Made by a program: the position numbers and the translations under genes. Under the pieces are notes generated by a model. That model was not told where the DNA came from. It saw nothing but the letters and a program-made list of their open reading frames with translations, and searched no databases. Below are positions 27,663 through 40,295 of a stretch of DNA of 64,000 nt, piece after piece. The DNA comes from Rhopalosiphum padi (Eukaryota; Arthropoda; Insecta; Hemiptera; Aphididae). The first letter of the stretch is position 1. Each line of letters begins with the position of its first letter. The DNA is taken from positions 5,697,178 to 5,761,177 of the forward strand of contig NC_083598.1 in NCBI RefSeq assembly GCF_020882245.1. Direction: 5' to 3'.

Positions 27663-29860
27663 ACATACTTTATAGGTTTGCATTATTATATAACACACGA
27701 TAATAATATACTCATTTACATATTTTATAGCAATATGCATTCTGTCGCCGTATAATATCGTTCGATTACAAACATTAAAAATGGAAATTGGTGTAGGGCA
27801 TATTTTAACAAAAAATATGTATTTTGTTTAAAACTGTCTTTCGTAGAGTTCAATGGTTATTTTCATACATACTAGAATCGCATCAACTCCATAAATCGTT
27901 AGCTTATGCTATGATATTTAATGTTGGCCCACTTTTTATTTATTTAAAAAAAAATCATCATAATATTATACATAGACGGTTTCGAAGGTTCAAATATTTG
28001 ATTTTCTTCTCAACTTTAGTTACACTAATAGGAATGTAATTGTAATTAATAGTATTTAATGATTACAAAGTAACCATTGCCAATATCTCTTAATTTATTC
28101 CAATACTGCTATATTATGTGAATATTATAATGCACTATCATTCATAAACAGAAAAAAAATATAATATTTTGTGAATACGTGATATTGAAAAATAATATAG
28201 ATTTACTAGGTACGTAATAAAAATGTATATAGGTACAACCTTTGCAAGAACTTTTTTAATAAAATTATAAAGATTTGGTGGCTTTTTTTGACTAATGGTA
28301 AGTTGGCAAATACTTTAAAAAAACTAAATTCCTTCCAACAAAACAATTATAAAAAAAAAAAAGCTTATGGTCTGAATAAGTTTGAAAGAAATTTCGAATT
28401 ACCTACATTATAATACTAAAGTGTGTGTAATAACAACTTTAAAACATATTGTTTATGGTAATTCAATAATTCTATATGTTATTACAATTTCTATACTCTA
28501 CATTGATGAAAACCGCTACAAACTTAGAAAACATACTCTTCAATTATTTATCATCGATAACCGTGATGCGTATGCAAATAAAAGTAAGTGGGAGGTAGAT
28601 TGGCTTGATAGATTCGTTGATAATCGACAAAATAATATATTATTATTATTAAGTAAGTATGTACAATTATGTGAATCTCGATTTTGTACGTCTATCAAGA
28701 AGATACTGCAATCCTTGTCAATATCTGTTATACTTCTTGTTTTTTAAAAAGTACATCCTAATAATATTAAAACATTGTTATGTTATGATTTTTATAAGTA
28801 AACTTCAATAGTATAATTCCTATAGTATAATCTTATCGACATGTTTCAGAACTTTTATGCATTTTTTTCGCCTGTCTGTGTATTTTTTCATAAATTTGAT
28901 CATTAAAATAGTAATATGTATACATAAACAAGTAATTAAAAAATAATATATATATGTATATAAAATTAAAATGAAAAACGTCAAGTATACTATTAATTAT
29001 TAAATATTAAAATATAAATTATTACATTATTCCTACTAAAATTCAGGAAATCTCAACTCATTAATGTTTTATAGTCTTAAGCATCTTAAGCAAAATGTAT
29101 TCTCTTTTAAACAAACATAAGACAATTTCAAATTCATTATTTGAAAAACAATTATTATTCTTATAATTTAAAATGTATAAAAGTTGTTTTATTTTATTTC
29201 TTATGAACCAGGACTATCCTTGACGGACTGTTAAAAATATCGTGTATAATTATTGTAATGAATGTTTGAATTAAAAAAAAATATATATAAGATTATTCAT
29301 TATAAGTACAAAATATATTTACATCTATGCACTACAAATAATTTAAATATATATTTATTTATATTATTATGTATATTTCAATATAGATTCTATCATATTT
29401 TGTATTTTGTATTGCAGTGAGCGATAAATAGTATTTATAATCAATGATACTATGTATATTGTATTTGTGTTTATATTAATTTGTATCAAATTAATATTTA
29501 TTTAAAACTAATATACTTTTCTTTCGTTGTCTACATCTAATAAACAATTTTAAAATTATATAATTTGCTCATTAACAATATTTATAGATTAACAATTTAA
29601 TTTCGTTAATCTGGTTTTTTAATTGTCAATAAATAACCGTACAATTAGAAACACAATGATATTATTTCCACAATCATAGCGCACTGCTATTTTATAAATA
29701 TATATAAAAAAATAGGATTAATGATTTTATCAATACTTTAAAACATTAGCTTTTATTTGGTAAAACCTATACTAAATCAATTTTTAATCAGTTTCTCAAA
29801 ATTAGGTATGCAAATATATACTAATATTTGTATAGCATTTTTTTTTTTTTAAACTACGAT
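26946..29860. other. AT-rich intronic stretch with two weak open frames
   Basis: A (TA)n microsatellite is at 27634-27659. Plus-strand frames at 27824-28039 (71 aa) and 28382-28747 (121 aa) exist. The second contains a mixed segment, DNRDAYANKSKWEVDWLDRF, that is less biased than chance frames and might be an element fragment. Neither has a recognisable domain, a good start context or neighbours that support a gene. Confidence 0.35.
27634..27659. repeat. (TA)n microsatellite with CATA tail
   Basis: AT dinucleotide run followed by two CATA units. Confidence 0.95.
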
Positions 29861-29875
29861 GTTGAAAAGGGGTGG

Positions 29876-30049
29876 TTAAGGACATTGGAAAACACGTACG
29901 TTTCGATCACAACTGACCATTAAGTAGTAGGAACACCCGAAGCCCTGACACTTTACTGGAAACTGACCACACTTCCACTCGTCAACCCAGACGTGTACCA
30001 AAGTGACACAATCACGTTCGGAATATGTCCCAGAACAATAGGAATAGAG
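29876..30049 (-). CDS. Unidentified Cys-rich open frame, possible terminal exon or element fragment
   Basis: A 57-codon minus-strand frame without an ATG start runs to TAA at 29878-29876. It includes GTYSERDCVTLVHVW, DEWKCGQFPVKCQGFGC and YYLMVSCDRNVRVFQCP, with seven cysteines as in extracellular disulfide modules. On the minus strand a T-rich tract ending in AAG (about 30065-30090) precedes it and might be a 3' splice site. The island is clearly GC-richer than its flanks. The opposite strand is also open over most of the same DNA, so strand and reality are uncertain. No family recognised. Confidence 0.25.
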   Translation of the reverse strand, partial: LYSYCSGTYSERDCVTLVHVWVDEWKCGQFPVKCQGFGCSYYLMVSCDRNVRVFQCP

Positions 30050-30112
30050 TTATATAGATCGACCTTAAGAATACAAAAAAAATTGGGATTAAATGGGATT
30101 GTTTTTATATAA
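29924..30112 (+). CDS. Alternative plus-strand open frame over the same GC-richer island
   Basis: A 62-codon frame with no ATG near its start, ending TAA at 30110-30112. It reads VVGTPEALTLYWKLTTLPLV, then NPDVYQSDTITFGICPRTIG. The first ~45 residues have balanced composition; the rest drifts into AT-rich translation. At most one of the two overlapping frames is likely real. It could be a fragment of a mobile-element protein. No motif recognised. Confidence 0.15.
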   Translation, partial: VVGTPEALTLYWKLTTLPLVNPDVYQSDTITFGICPRTIGIELYRSTLRIQKKLGLNGIVFI

Positions 30113-33100
30113 AACACATATTATTATGGTACTATATATTCGTATATACGTACGCTATATATAGGGAATTTAGTAAGATTAATTATTAGTAATACATAGT
30201 ATAATACTTATACTTATTTATTTGTGTGGTAGATATTTCCTACTTATATACAATATATAGGTATATATTACTAGATGACTTAGTTGACCATATTTTAGAA
30301 AATTAAAAGATAAAACTGTCTAAGACAATATTTACTTGCTCTTTAATGATAACGAAACGTAATATTATTATCGTACTGAAATATTAAAACAGGATTTAAA
30401 CAAGACCTCTTTATTTATAATCAATTGCGTAATAATTATTAAATTTTATTTTATTCTTAATTAAAAATTAGTTACATATAATATTGATTTTGAGAATAAA
30501 ATAAATTATTTTTTAAAAGACCATCTTTATGCATACGCATGTGTGCTAAAAATAGATTGTATAAAATAATCTTATAAATAACTAATAATAAACATATTAT
30601 TTGAATGCTATGCATTTTTTATGAAATCATCTATTTTTTTTAAATATTACTTAACGAATAAGTAGATATTTACACGAAAAAAGTATATTTATTTAGTTTC
30701 CAAACATGAATAATTAATTTTTTAGTAAAAAACAAAAATCTTAGATCAGTTTTACTACTATCGTATTTTATTTTTAATTTATGTATTTTTCATATACAAT
30801 ATTTTTATGTTTTATAAATATAAACAATAAATAAAAAAAAATCATTCATCATATTGTAATGTACGTGCATTTCAAAAATGTTTCTTTTTAAATAAACCAA
30901 TACATTTTTTTATTATTTTAATGTTATTTACTTAAACGTGTTTATTCAACATTTTTTTTAAATTTAAATTTCATAAATAAAATGGATAATACAATTTAAC
31001 AGTCTGATAAAACAAAATGTATTTTGTTGAAGAAAAATGTTATTATTGGCATTATTGATTTAGTCATTAGTATTAATATCTTATTAAGTCTTTTATGTGC
31101 ATAAAATAATTTTTTTATAGGAATATTGATTAATTTAAACTTTTAGTTTTTTTTTGTGATATTTTTATTTTAATTAATATAAATTATCAATATTATTAGT
31201 TTTATTTTAAACGTATTCTATTTCATAAATACCCATATCAAATGTTTCAAATATATATTTCACTGAATAATCTATATCTGCAGCCTGTTATAATATATTA
31301 ATATCATATAATAATTATAGAAAATATTGTTGATTGATAAATGACCTAATTAGGAAAATTCGTAGTTCATTCCTGCATAAAACATTCATTAAACTAAAAA
31401 GTATAATTTTAATTGTTTGCCTGTACTGTGTGAAACTACATTACTACATCTAATACTTGTAAGATAAAAAACCAATTTTCTTTTCTAATTATCGTTCAGC
31501 AAAATTATCCAATTATGTGATTTTTAAAGATAAATTTCATATAATTTAAATACAAAATAATTATTTTATAGTAATATATTATTAAAAAATGTTGTAAGCA
31601 TAAACAATTAAATATGTTTCGTGGCGTCCATCGAATGTACAGTACGATTCCCAAGTTCTCCGATTACTTCGTATTATAACCGTGAGTAGAAATTTCACAC
31701 TAACCTTTTAAAACTTCCATAAGAATCTACTGTGACTAATAAATGGCTGGTTGGAGTAGATGGTGGTTTTTTTCAGTACAAAATAAATTGCGATGAGTAT
31801 AGCATTAAGAAAAAACAATACTGTATCCCTCGTACTGTAGTAATTACAGGCAATAAATTTCAGTCGAAAATGAGGAGTGGCACAGTTAAGCGGAAAACTC
31901 TTAACAAATTAGCAAAATACATGGGAAAGAAACTGTTGTAAAGATGGCGACTACAAACTAGACTGAAACATCAGTTTTCAAAAACACGGCACGATCGAAA
32001 GTTTATACAGTAGTAAATCAATGCCCTCACGAAAACTCTTGAGTTTTAACTATACTCAATTATTTATAAAAGTATTTATATAATATTATGTGTACCGTTA
32101 TAAATAGTTAAATATACTTTAACTGTTTTAAGCCATTGACTAACATTTCAATATTTTAAGACTTAATAACTAATTAAGTGTATTAATGATGATTGTATTG
32201 ACATTTAGATGGTTATAAACTATAATTGGGACTGTGCCAATGATTTATGATATATATTTATAAAGGAATTCATTTTCTTAAAAAATATCACGTGCGTATT
32301 TATTATATCTAAGAAAATAAAATAAGTTCATATTTTAAAAATATTTGTTTATGCTTTCAGATTCATTTAGTTGATTTGTAACACGCTTTAAGTTTAACGA
32401 CGGAAAGTGATGTTATAAAATATGCGATGATAATATAATTTTAAGTATGAGTTTCTACCGACTAAACTTCATAAACACCTAGATTAAATTGTTTAAACTC
32501 CCATAAATATCACCCGGATAACTACAAAAAATAAGTGTCTTAGACTTTTTAATTTATTGCACATAAACTATAATGTTTGTATTTAATTTAATTAAACTTA
32601 AGTAATTCCAATATAGTCATGTCCTCGAAATAATTAATGTAATAACTTATTTAAAGATTATGTACTGTATAATGTAATTATTGTTAAATAAAATAATGAA
32701 AACCATGTGTGTTAAATAAATTATATTAATTTTATGTGTAATATTTATTTCCTTGATTTAATGCACATAACTATTGTTGATTTAATTCCCAATTTATAAT
32801 AATTAATAATCATACTATATGTGTATTAATATATTGAATACGGTTTTTAAATATAATATTATGAAAGTCTATACATTTATCTTTTCAATTTTTACATTCA
32901 ATCTACAAATTACAATTCGTTTATTCAAAAATTAAAGTTTAAAAATTGTGCTCTGATAAATACAATAAATGTTATTTTATTTAACATTTTATTTTACTAA
33001 AATAATGAATTACAAAACTATAATTTAATCTTTTCTTCTGAAATTCCATTTTAGAATAAATAAAAATTATATACAATTACAAATTTAGGAATAAACTAAA

Positions 33101-33180
33101 ACTTAAATTATGTTTCAACTCTTGTAGGTAAATCGCGTCACTCGTAGTTTAATGAGTCATTGTATAATAGGTGTATTTAA
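30113..33180. other. AT-rich intronic stretch with a weak 69-aa frame
   Basis: Mostly A/T runs. The interval 31619-31945 is somewhat GC-richer and carries a plus-strand frame at 31732-31941 (WLVGVDGGFFQYKINC..., basic C-terminus) with no recognisable family. A 5' splice-like ACC|GTGAGTAG lies at 31680-31688. Evidence is too thin for an exon call. Confidence 0.35.
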
Positions 33181-33184
33181 AACA

Positions 33185-33222
33185 TTAATTCAATGATAGA
33201 CGTATCACTATCATTGAATTAA
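33185..33222. repeat. Perfect hairpin, 15-bp arms, 8-nt loop
   Basis: TTAATTCAATGATAG (33185-33199) is the exact reverse complement of CTATCATTGAATTAA (33208-33222), with ACGTATCA between. A poly-A run follows the right arm. It may be a miniature element or a structural site; nothing else is visible around it. Confidence 0.8.
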
Positions 33223-36200
33223 AAAAAAAAACAATGTACTCTGTTTCTACGGATATTTTATGATACATTAAACGATATATATTCGTATATATTTTTTATG
33301 TAATTTTTTTTTATAATATGGTTTAAATTTAACTATTTTTTTTTTTTCCAAAAACCATTTTATATTCTTATTTATTGTATTTTATTGCTATTACTTTTTA
33401 AAAAAATGCGACGTATTGTAGAATGATGTGAGTAGGTTCGTGGCTTAATTTATTTTAAGTTTAAATTATTTTTGAACTTTAACTCTATAAAGAAATTAAT
33501 AACAGTATAATGAATAGCAAAAAGTTTCATGTCACAACCGTAATCACGAAACATACTCGAAATCTACTACAAAGCAAGATCCCTATTTTTTAAAAAAGTT
33601 AATTAGGTTAAAGTTATTCATAACTTAGCTACTTTTGCAATTTACATATAATTATATTTAGATTTGTTTTAGCTACAAATTAAACAAGTTTTGTATAAAG
33701 AACTACATTTTATTAATATATAAGCTTCAAAGAAAGCTATGCATAATATTTTGTTGTTACACCTAATCTATAAACTATATTAACTCTATTCTATACAAGA
33801 GAAGTAACACAGTAATGTGTTCATAATAACAATAGATTTCATTCCTATAAATCAGTTTTTATATCGCATTATCACATGAAATATATCCAATTTCATCAAC
33901 AGATTGATTAGATGTTGTATGGTGTGATTTGTTTATGTCTGTAATTATCGATTGGAGAACTAAAAATACTTCAAACTTCAAATTTGATTGTAGATTCTCG
34001 TAAATAATCAATTCTAGTTGGTATTTTAAGGAGAAAAGTAGAAAACTATATAAGTTGGAAGTACTTTCTTTTTAAAATAATCACCAAAAACAAAAAAAAT
34101 GAAAATAAAAATAAAAATGTGTTTTACAAATTTTTTAATAAAACCACTTTCTGAAGCATTAAATAAACTTATAAAGTTTTAACCTTCCTAAGTTGGAAAT
34201 TTAACATACATTGTACTTTTAACAAGTTATTGTTTACTGATTATAGTATTCTGTATAAACATGAAAAATATAAGAAAAACACGGAAAACAAAGAAAGTAT
34301 GGTAAATAAATTTATGAACACACCAATTTTTTAGTAAATCTTTCTCCACTCAAATGGTTTTGTACCATTGTAAATGTATTTCAATTGTTTTTATTTTCGA
34401 ATTAAAATTAATTTGACACAATGTAACTATCCTAAAAAACATGTGCTATCTGTTTGTATAATTTGAATTTTTAACTTGTATTGTCAAAAACTTACTTATA
34501 ATTAAATTAAATACTAATATAAGATATAATAGATTGATGTTTTATATAGAACCATAATATAATATATTATATTGTATAAATATATCGTTGTTAAATCATC
34601 AATAAATCTTCTAGGACATATTTTAAATTACATTATTGAAATTCTTCATAGTATTATATTATTATGTAATTAAATACTTGTGCATAATATATGGTCTATA
34701 GTTTAAAGTGAATCCTGACTTAGTACAATATATTTTCCATATTAATATACATTATACCTCACGTTTATGTCCGTGATCCATTGTGATATTCACAAAAAAT
34801 CCTTGTTTATCAAAACCTATAATGCATACTATGGTACATTATAATTCTCAAAACTGTATTGTTATAATATACTCAGTTACGAATCAAATTAAGGGGAAAA
34901 AAATGTTCAACAATTATTAAATAAAAATAGAATTGTAATAACATCACTTGTAAAATTAACATATATTATTGTGATAAAATATCGTTGAGTATTATCACCA
35001 TCAATTTATCTTTAACAAAATAAAATATATAAACCTCACGCTTTATTAAAATTGTGTACAGCTATGTAAGTGCAGATAGGTGAAAGATAATGTACCGAAA
35101 AATTAACTGCAAATAATTTTATTCAAGTTAAATCCCTTCAGATATAGTTAACTACACTGTTCACTAGAAAGTTGTATTGACTTTATTATCAGCGTTGTGG
35201 CTTATGCATAACAATGCATTATAATGCATACAACTATATTTAGGTAGCAATAAATGATTTAAAAGATATATTTACTCGTATATATATTAAAACTAAATGA
35301 TATTATATATATATATATGTATGTATTTATTCACCAACGCTATTATAATATAAATTGCATTGAAAAACCATTTAGGTCTGATCCTTTTAATTGGACAAAA
35401 CTCATTACATGCTATTTTTTTTTGGGATTATACGCAATATTAAAATTCTTTTACATGGGAATTATAAAGTCTGATACACACAATTAGAACAATAATAATA
35501 CTCATAAAAATACTCACATTTATAGTTATTTACACCACAAGGATAAAAAAAAAATGTTATACATTGGACGAGATAAAATATGGAGGTTTATTGATCGTCG
35601 CCGTCGTCGTATTTTTAAATTATCGGTGTTTCAACTTTCTTAACTCGATAGGGGTTTCACTCGAATCACTGATCGTTAAAACTAAAATGTATTCATAAGT
35701 CATAAGTTATGACTCATAACTCATCTATTATTATATTGATGAATACATTATTGCTTTTAAAATGAAGTATGTTATTTTATTATTTGTGTGTTTGTGTTTG
35801 TGTGTACACTTTTATGATAGTAGAAAAAAGATATATTATCTTCAATATCGAAGACGGTTTCTGGTAGAAAATTGAATATAGTTATTAAGGAGAACAAAAA
35901 ACTTCTTCTGTTTATCTTTTTTCAAATTCTAAGATTTTAAGTAATTTATTCTATATCTATACAAATTATGATATTATTTAATAATATTATATTAATAAAT
36001 ATAAATGTTGGTATGTTTATATTAAAATAATATTGTTTTAGAAATATAAAAAGAATGAAAATGGACATTTTACACTAAACTGATTTTCAACAAAATTGAA
36101 ATTGTTTATTTGTTGTAATTCAAGAATTAAGAACATTAAAGACTTTAAATATTCATCAAATATTTATTAATTTCATTAATTAGATATTTAGATATTATAT

Positions 36201-38799
36201 ATTATAGTTTTTTAAATATAATATGATATTATGTATACTGTATAGCTATTTAAAAATTTCACTTTTTTAATTTAAAACTCATAGGTAATATGTATGTGTT
36301 ATATATAATAATTTTTCATGTAAACATTTTTTTTAAAACCCAAAAAATGTAAAAATTATTTTATAGATATATATATTATGTATAGGGAACGGATTTAAAT
36401 GCAAATTGCATTTTTTTCTGAATGTTTGAAAACATTGCATTCCAAGGACAAAGTTTATTTCATACGTCAAGGAATTATAAAATTTAACTTTTATTTTGCA
36501 TTTTGTTTACATCTTTAGTTCATTTTTTATGTTTTTAAGTCATTTTTATAAAGGATTGATAAAAATTAAGCAACATCTGATTATCCAGTGATATTATGAA
36601 ACACAAAATAAAAGTATAACAAATGTATCTATCTAAATTATATATTTATTTTTTAGAAATAATATTCAGAGTAAAAAGAACAAAAGAGACTATAAGTTAA
36701 AGAAAATGATACGAATAATTAATACCTAAGAATAAAAATCTATATAATTAAACACATTTTTTTTAATGTTAAAAATAATTTTAAGAACATTTTTTTAATG
36801 CATTTTTTAAAAAAAATTCTGTTTTAAGTGCATTAAATTATATTTTTTTAAGACATTATTTTTGTTTTTTAGAGCATTTAAATCCGTCCCTTAGTTGCAT
36901 ATGTATACGTTATAATAATAATAACTAAAAGCAGAACAAAATTGCACGATTTTTTTATCTTAATAGGTATTTTGAAATTAAATTTAATTAAAATTGGATA
37001 ACATGTAGTTTTAACCACTCTAAATATCTTATTATTTGCTATACACTATTTTGTTGGAAGAGTTATTTATTTTTTAAATTTTATTTTTAGTAATTTTACA
37101 TAATACCATATATAAAACACATGCATAATAAATTAAGACTTTCTAGCATTAATCTTAGTTCAAAAATACTAATTTTATACTAATTACGAGTAATTTATTA
37201 AGTTCTTAATAAATTATTATATCCTTATAAGTTTTATACAAACAGTATGCAGGTATGTAAATAATAATACACATATGATTATTGGAGGTGGAACATCACA
37301 CATATTCTAATCGTTTTTTTTTTCAAATTATGTATATTTATTATCATATAAAAGCAGAAAACAAAACATATTACAGTAAAACTGCTATATAACGAAGTCG
37401 AATAAGCAACAAAAAAAAATTCGTAGTATTGAGGAATTCTTTAAATAAAATTACGTATTTATTAACAATAAAGGTCATAGTTCTTAAAAATATTTCGTTA
37501 AATAAAAAATTTCGTAAAATGGAAGTTCATTATATGGCAGTTTCACTGTATTATAAATTTTGTTTTTTATTTAAATAGATTTTCATTTTTCTCTATTTTT
37601 GTTGTGGACTTTTATTTAACGTAATACAAAACATATGAATTTTCTTCTGTTATAAGTGAACTGCTCTGGACAATAATTTTGAATTAAATAAAAACATATA
37701 AACACAATTATAATAAGCTGGTTAAAAATCAAAATCAATTGTAGTACCACAAACAAAAATACATTCACGAAGAATAAAATATTACATTTTATTGCTGAAT
37801 GAAATTTAAAACCAATACAAGCTTCATAAAACATACAAGTAAGCCACCTGAAATCCATATAACAACTATAAAGGAATGGTAAGATTTAGAAAAAAACAAG
37901 ATGCAACTAATAAGAAAGATAATATACCTAATATATCTGTTGCTCTACAAATGTCAACAACGCCATCAGAAATTATATAATATAATTAGAATAGAAAAAC
38001 ATTAATGTACAAATTATTTAAAGTTTAAGTATAACATGGCTTAAATTACAGAAATTTGTAAGAAATAATTGAAGTACTATGAGACAAAATTAACAGAAAA
38101 TAGAAGTTTATTCAAGCATTATTTAACGCAATAATAGACACTCTATTACTTACGAGCATTATGAGAAGAATTGGAACGATAATACATGCTGTTCTAGTAT
38201 CACATATTTAGAGCTTAGACTACTTAATGATATAATTTGCTTAGTGAAATAAGTTACTGAATCGATTTAACATTTGTTGGGATATGATGACAGAGAAATG
38301 ACTGGATCGTGTATGGCGTATGTTGAGAATTAAGCAGTAGATGTGACGGTGCGTCTGATATTATGTTAAAATAAGATAAATAAAAACATAAATATAAAAT
38401 CCAGTCAATCAAACATTAATTTAAATTATGAAAGATAAACAAGAGAAAAGAGTTACATAATTATTTGATTAAAATCATAAAAAAGTATTTTTTCCATTTG
38501 AATTAAACTGAAGTCGATCGAATGTGAGATATTCGCGGATGTAATAATTTTGCATTGATTAAATAGCAATACTACAGTAATTAAATTATAATATGATATA
38601 TTATCATTATAGTCATTATATTAATGAAGAAGTATTATGCACTCATTTTTTTACACATAATACATAAACATTTAAAATATAATAATATATTAAATATGCG
38701 ATATATATTTATTAATATAAATCGAATTAGACTACTACTAGTCATCAGTCAATAATGTGTTGTGATAATAGCAATCACAATAAAAGTGTAAAAACATAT
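33223..38799. other. AT-rich intronic stretch, nothing firm recognised
   Basis: Contains T-runs, a (TA)n run near 35304-35320 and nested CATAAGT/ACTTATG units near 35694-35725 around a TGACTCA. An 80-residue minus frame at 37616-37858 is a hydrophobic A/T-run translation and is not accepted. Confidence 0.5.
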
Positions 38800-39180
38800 A
38801 TCATATGCAATATACATTAAAATAAACCACATACACCACAAGGGACGTCTAACACGTATCAACTTATACACGATTCCGAGAATTACCTACTGAAAATGTC
38901 CTGAGAATTCTAAAATCTACTTGCCTTATAACCGAAGAATACTATGATCCTGTAGGGAGCAGTTTCGGGTGTGAATCTACTGATCTTGTAAGAAGACCTT
39001 CTTTCACTAGTTCATACTCTATACCTAATAAAATTAATTATTTGCACTTAGAATAATTTGCTTATTTTATTTTAATGAACACTCGGCATTCTATTTGAAT
39101 TTTTTTTTAAATTATTTTAATTTTAATAATGAACTTCGTCCATGTAGATCTTTATTGGCAAACATAAACATATTATTATT
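38800..39180. other. Mixed-composition intronic DNA before the candidate enhancer
   Basis: The segment at 38830-39030 is GC-richer with no open frame. The rest is A/T-rich and ends in a short (TTA)n run (about 39170-39190). Confidence 0.3.
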
Positions 39181-39420
39181 ATTATTATAGTCCTCTGATA
39201 TAGTTCGTTTGTCGAATGATGCAGGGTTACACTAAAAAACCGAGCTCGTCCAAAATACGTCTAGAAGTATATGCAAATACGGATTTACTCGTTCGATGGT
39301 AAAAGGGTTCGTGAGCAGTGTGGGAGGTCGCTAAATGCTAATGGTGTTTCATATGCAAATTCGAGGCTCTAATGATCGCCCCCATAGGCATATATAGATT
39401 AGTTCACTGTCTGTGTTCAT
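39181..39420. promoter_or_regulatory. Candidate enhancer or conserved non-coding element with two POU octamers
   Basis: A ~240-bp island without coding potential is markedly less AT-rich than its flanks. It holds two exact ATGCAAAT octamers in the same orientation, 39271-39278 and 39353-39360, each preceded by AT, and homeodomain-type TAAT cores at about 39338 and 39370. A TATATAG box is at 39391-39397. Such clustering is typical of developmental enhancers. A promoter is also possible, although no well-spaced initiator is seen. Function is inference. Confidence 0.35.
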
Positions 39421-39429
39421 GTTTTATAC

Positions 39430-40241
39430 CATATATTTTTTTCTTTAATTATTGTCACGGCGGTTTACTTATTTTTTCGTGAGTGCCATGTGAATATCAT
39501 TCTTTGTGAAGAAGATATTATTCAGAAACGTTTATTGGTGTTAATTTTTTTCCAGTTAAACCACAATTCGACGTGGTCTTATTTTGTTCTATGATAAATT
39601 AATAATACATATTATATAATATTATGATTATTTTTTTGATCATAAGTCATAACGTTTTGGTGTTCATCGTATCATTGTTTTATAAAATTCAACGTATGTG
39701 CGTATACTAGACTTACACCGATATACCATTCGACTGCCCGAAAGAGATATAATATAACCAGATACGAAAACGTAGTTTTCACTAGGACTCGCATGACACA
39801 TTCCTGTTTAATACACCAAAGAAAACTCTCTATTTGCGAATAATGTGAAAATCAGCTAACTATCAAACATATTATACTAAAATGTCCAAAATACACCTAC
39901 TTTAGACACATTTTCAACATGCACTTGAAGAAAAAATATCAAAAATATTTTCTTTAAAAAAAAAAAAAACAATCTTTACAAAATTAATTTCAAATATACT
40001 ATGTAACTCCCATAACTATTCAACATAATGTATTATCATATCAATAAGATTAATATTTTTAACTTGCAAACTAATATTTTAAAGCCTCTATTCGCAATAA
40101 AAAAATATATATGTATAAAATGTGTGCACATTTTGAGTATTTACAAGATGTACATTTTTGAGCTATAATCATATTATATATATATATATATATAATATAT
40201 TTTTAAATAGATATTTACAATCTGTTTACGTCACTAAAACA
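39430..40241. other. AT-rich intronic stretch with (TA)n at 40175-40194
   Basis: No gene signal. The (TA)n run lies shortly before the strong hairpin that follows. Confidence 0.5.
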
Positions 40242-40295
40242 ATAAGTACATTTTTGCATGCGGTTTTCGTCTACCGCATGCAAAAATGTACTTAT
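40242..40295. repeat. Perfect 22-bp-arm hairpin with 10-nt loop
   Basis: The arm at 40242-40263 (core GTACATTTTTGCATGCGG) is exactly complementary to 40274-40295 over the loop TTTTCGTCTA. The arms contain CpG and a GCATGC core, so this is not simple AT palindromy. Sizes are close to a minimal miRNA-type hairpin (22-nt arms, short loop), but perfect pairing is also typical of recent inverted duplications or transposon ends. Transcription is unknown. Confidence 0.9.

Noticed and set aside
27601..27675. Searched simple-repeat clusters for CRISPR-like arrays
   Set aside because: All are di- to tetranucleotide microsatellites without spacers; the genome is eukaryotic.
27960..28010. GGTTCAAAT, a tRNA B-box-like string
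   Set aside because: No matching A box or foldable arms around it.
28382..28747. 121-aa plus-strand frame
   Set aside because: Longest frame in the intron, but no motif, poor start context and I/L/Y/N-rich ends; only a short middle part looks mixed. Kept as a note, not a gene.
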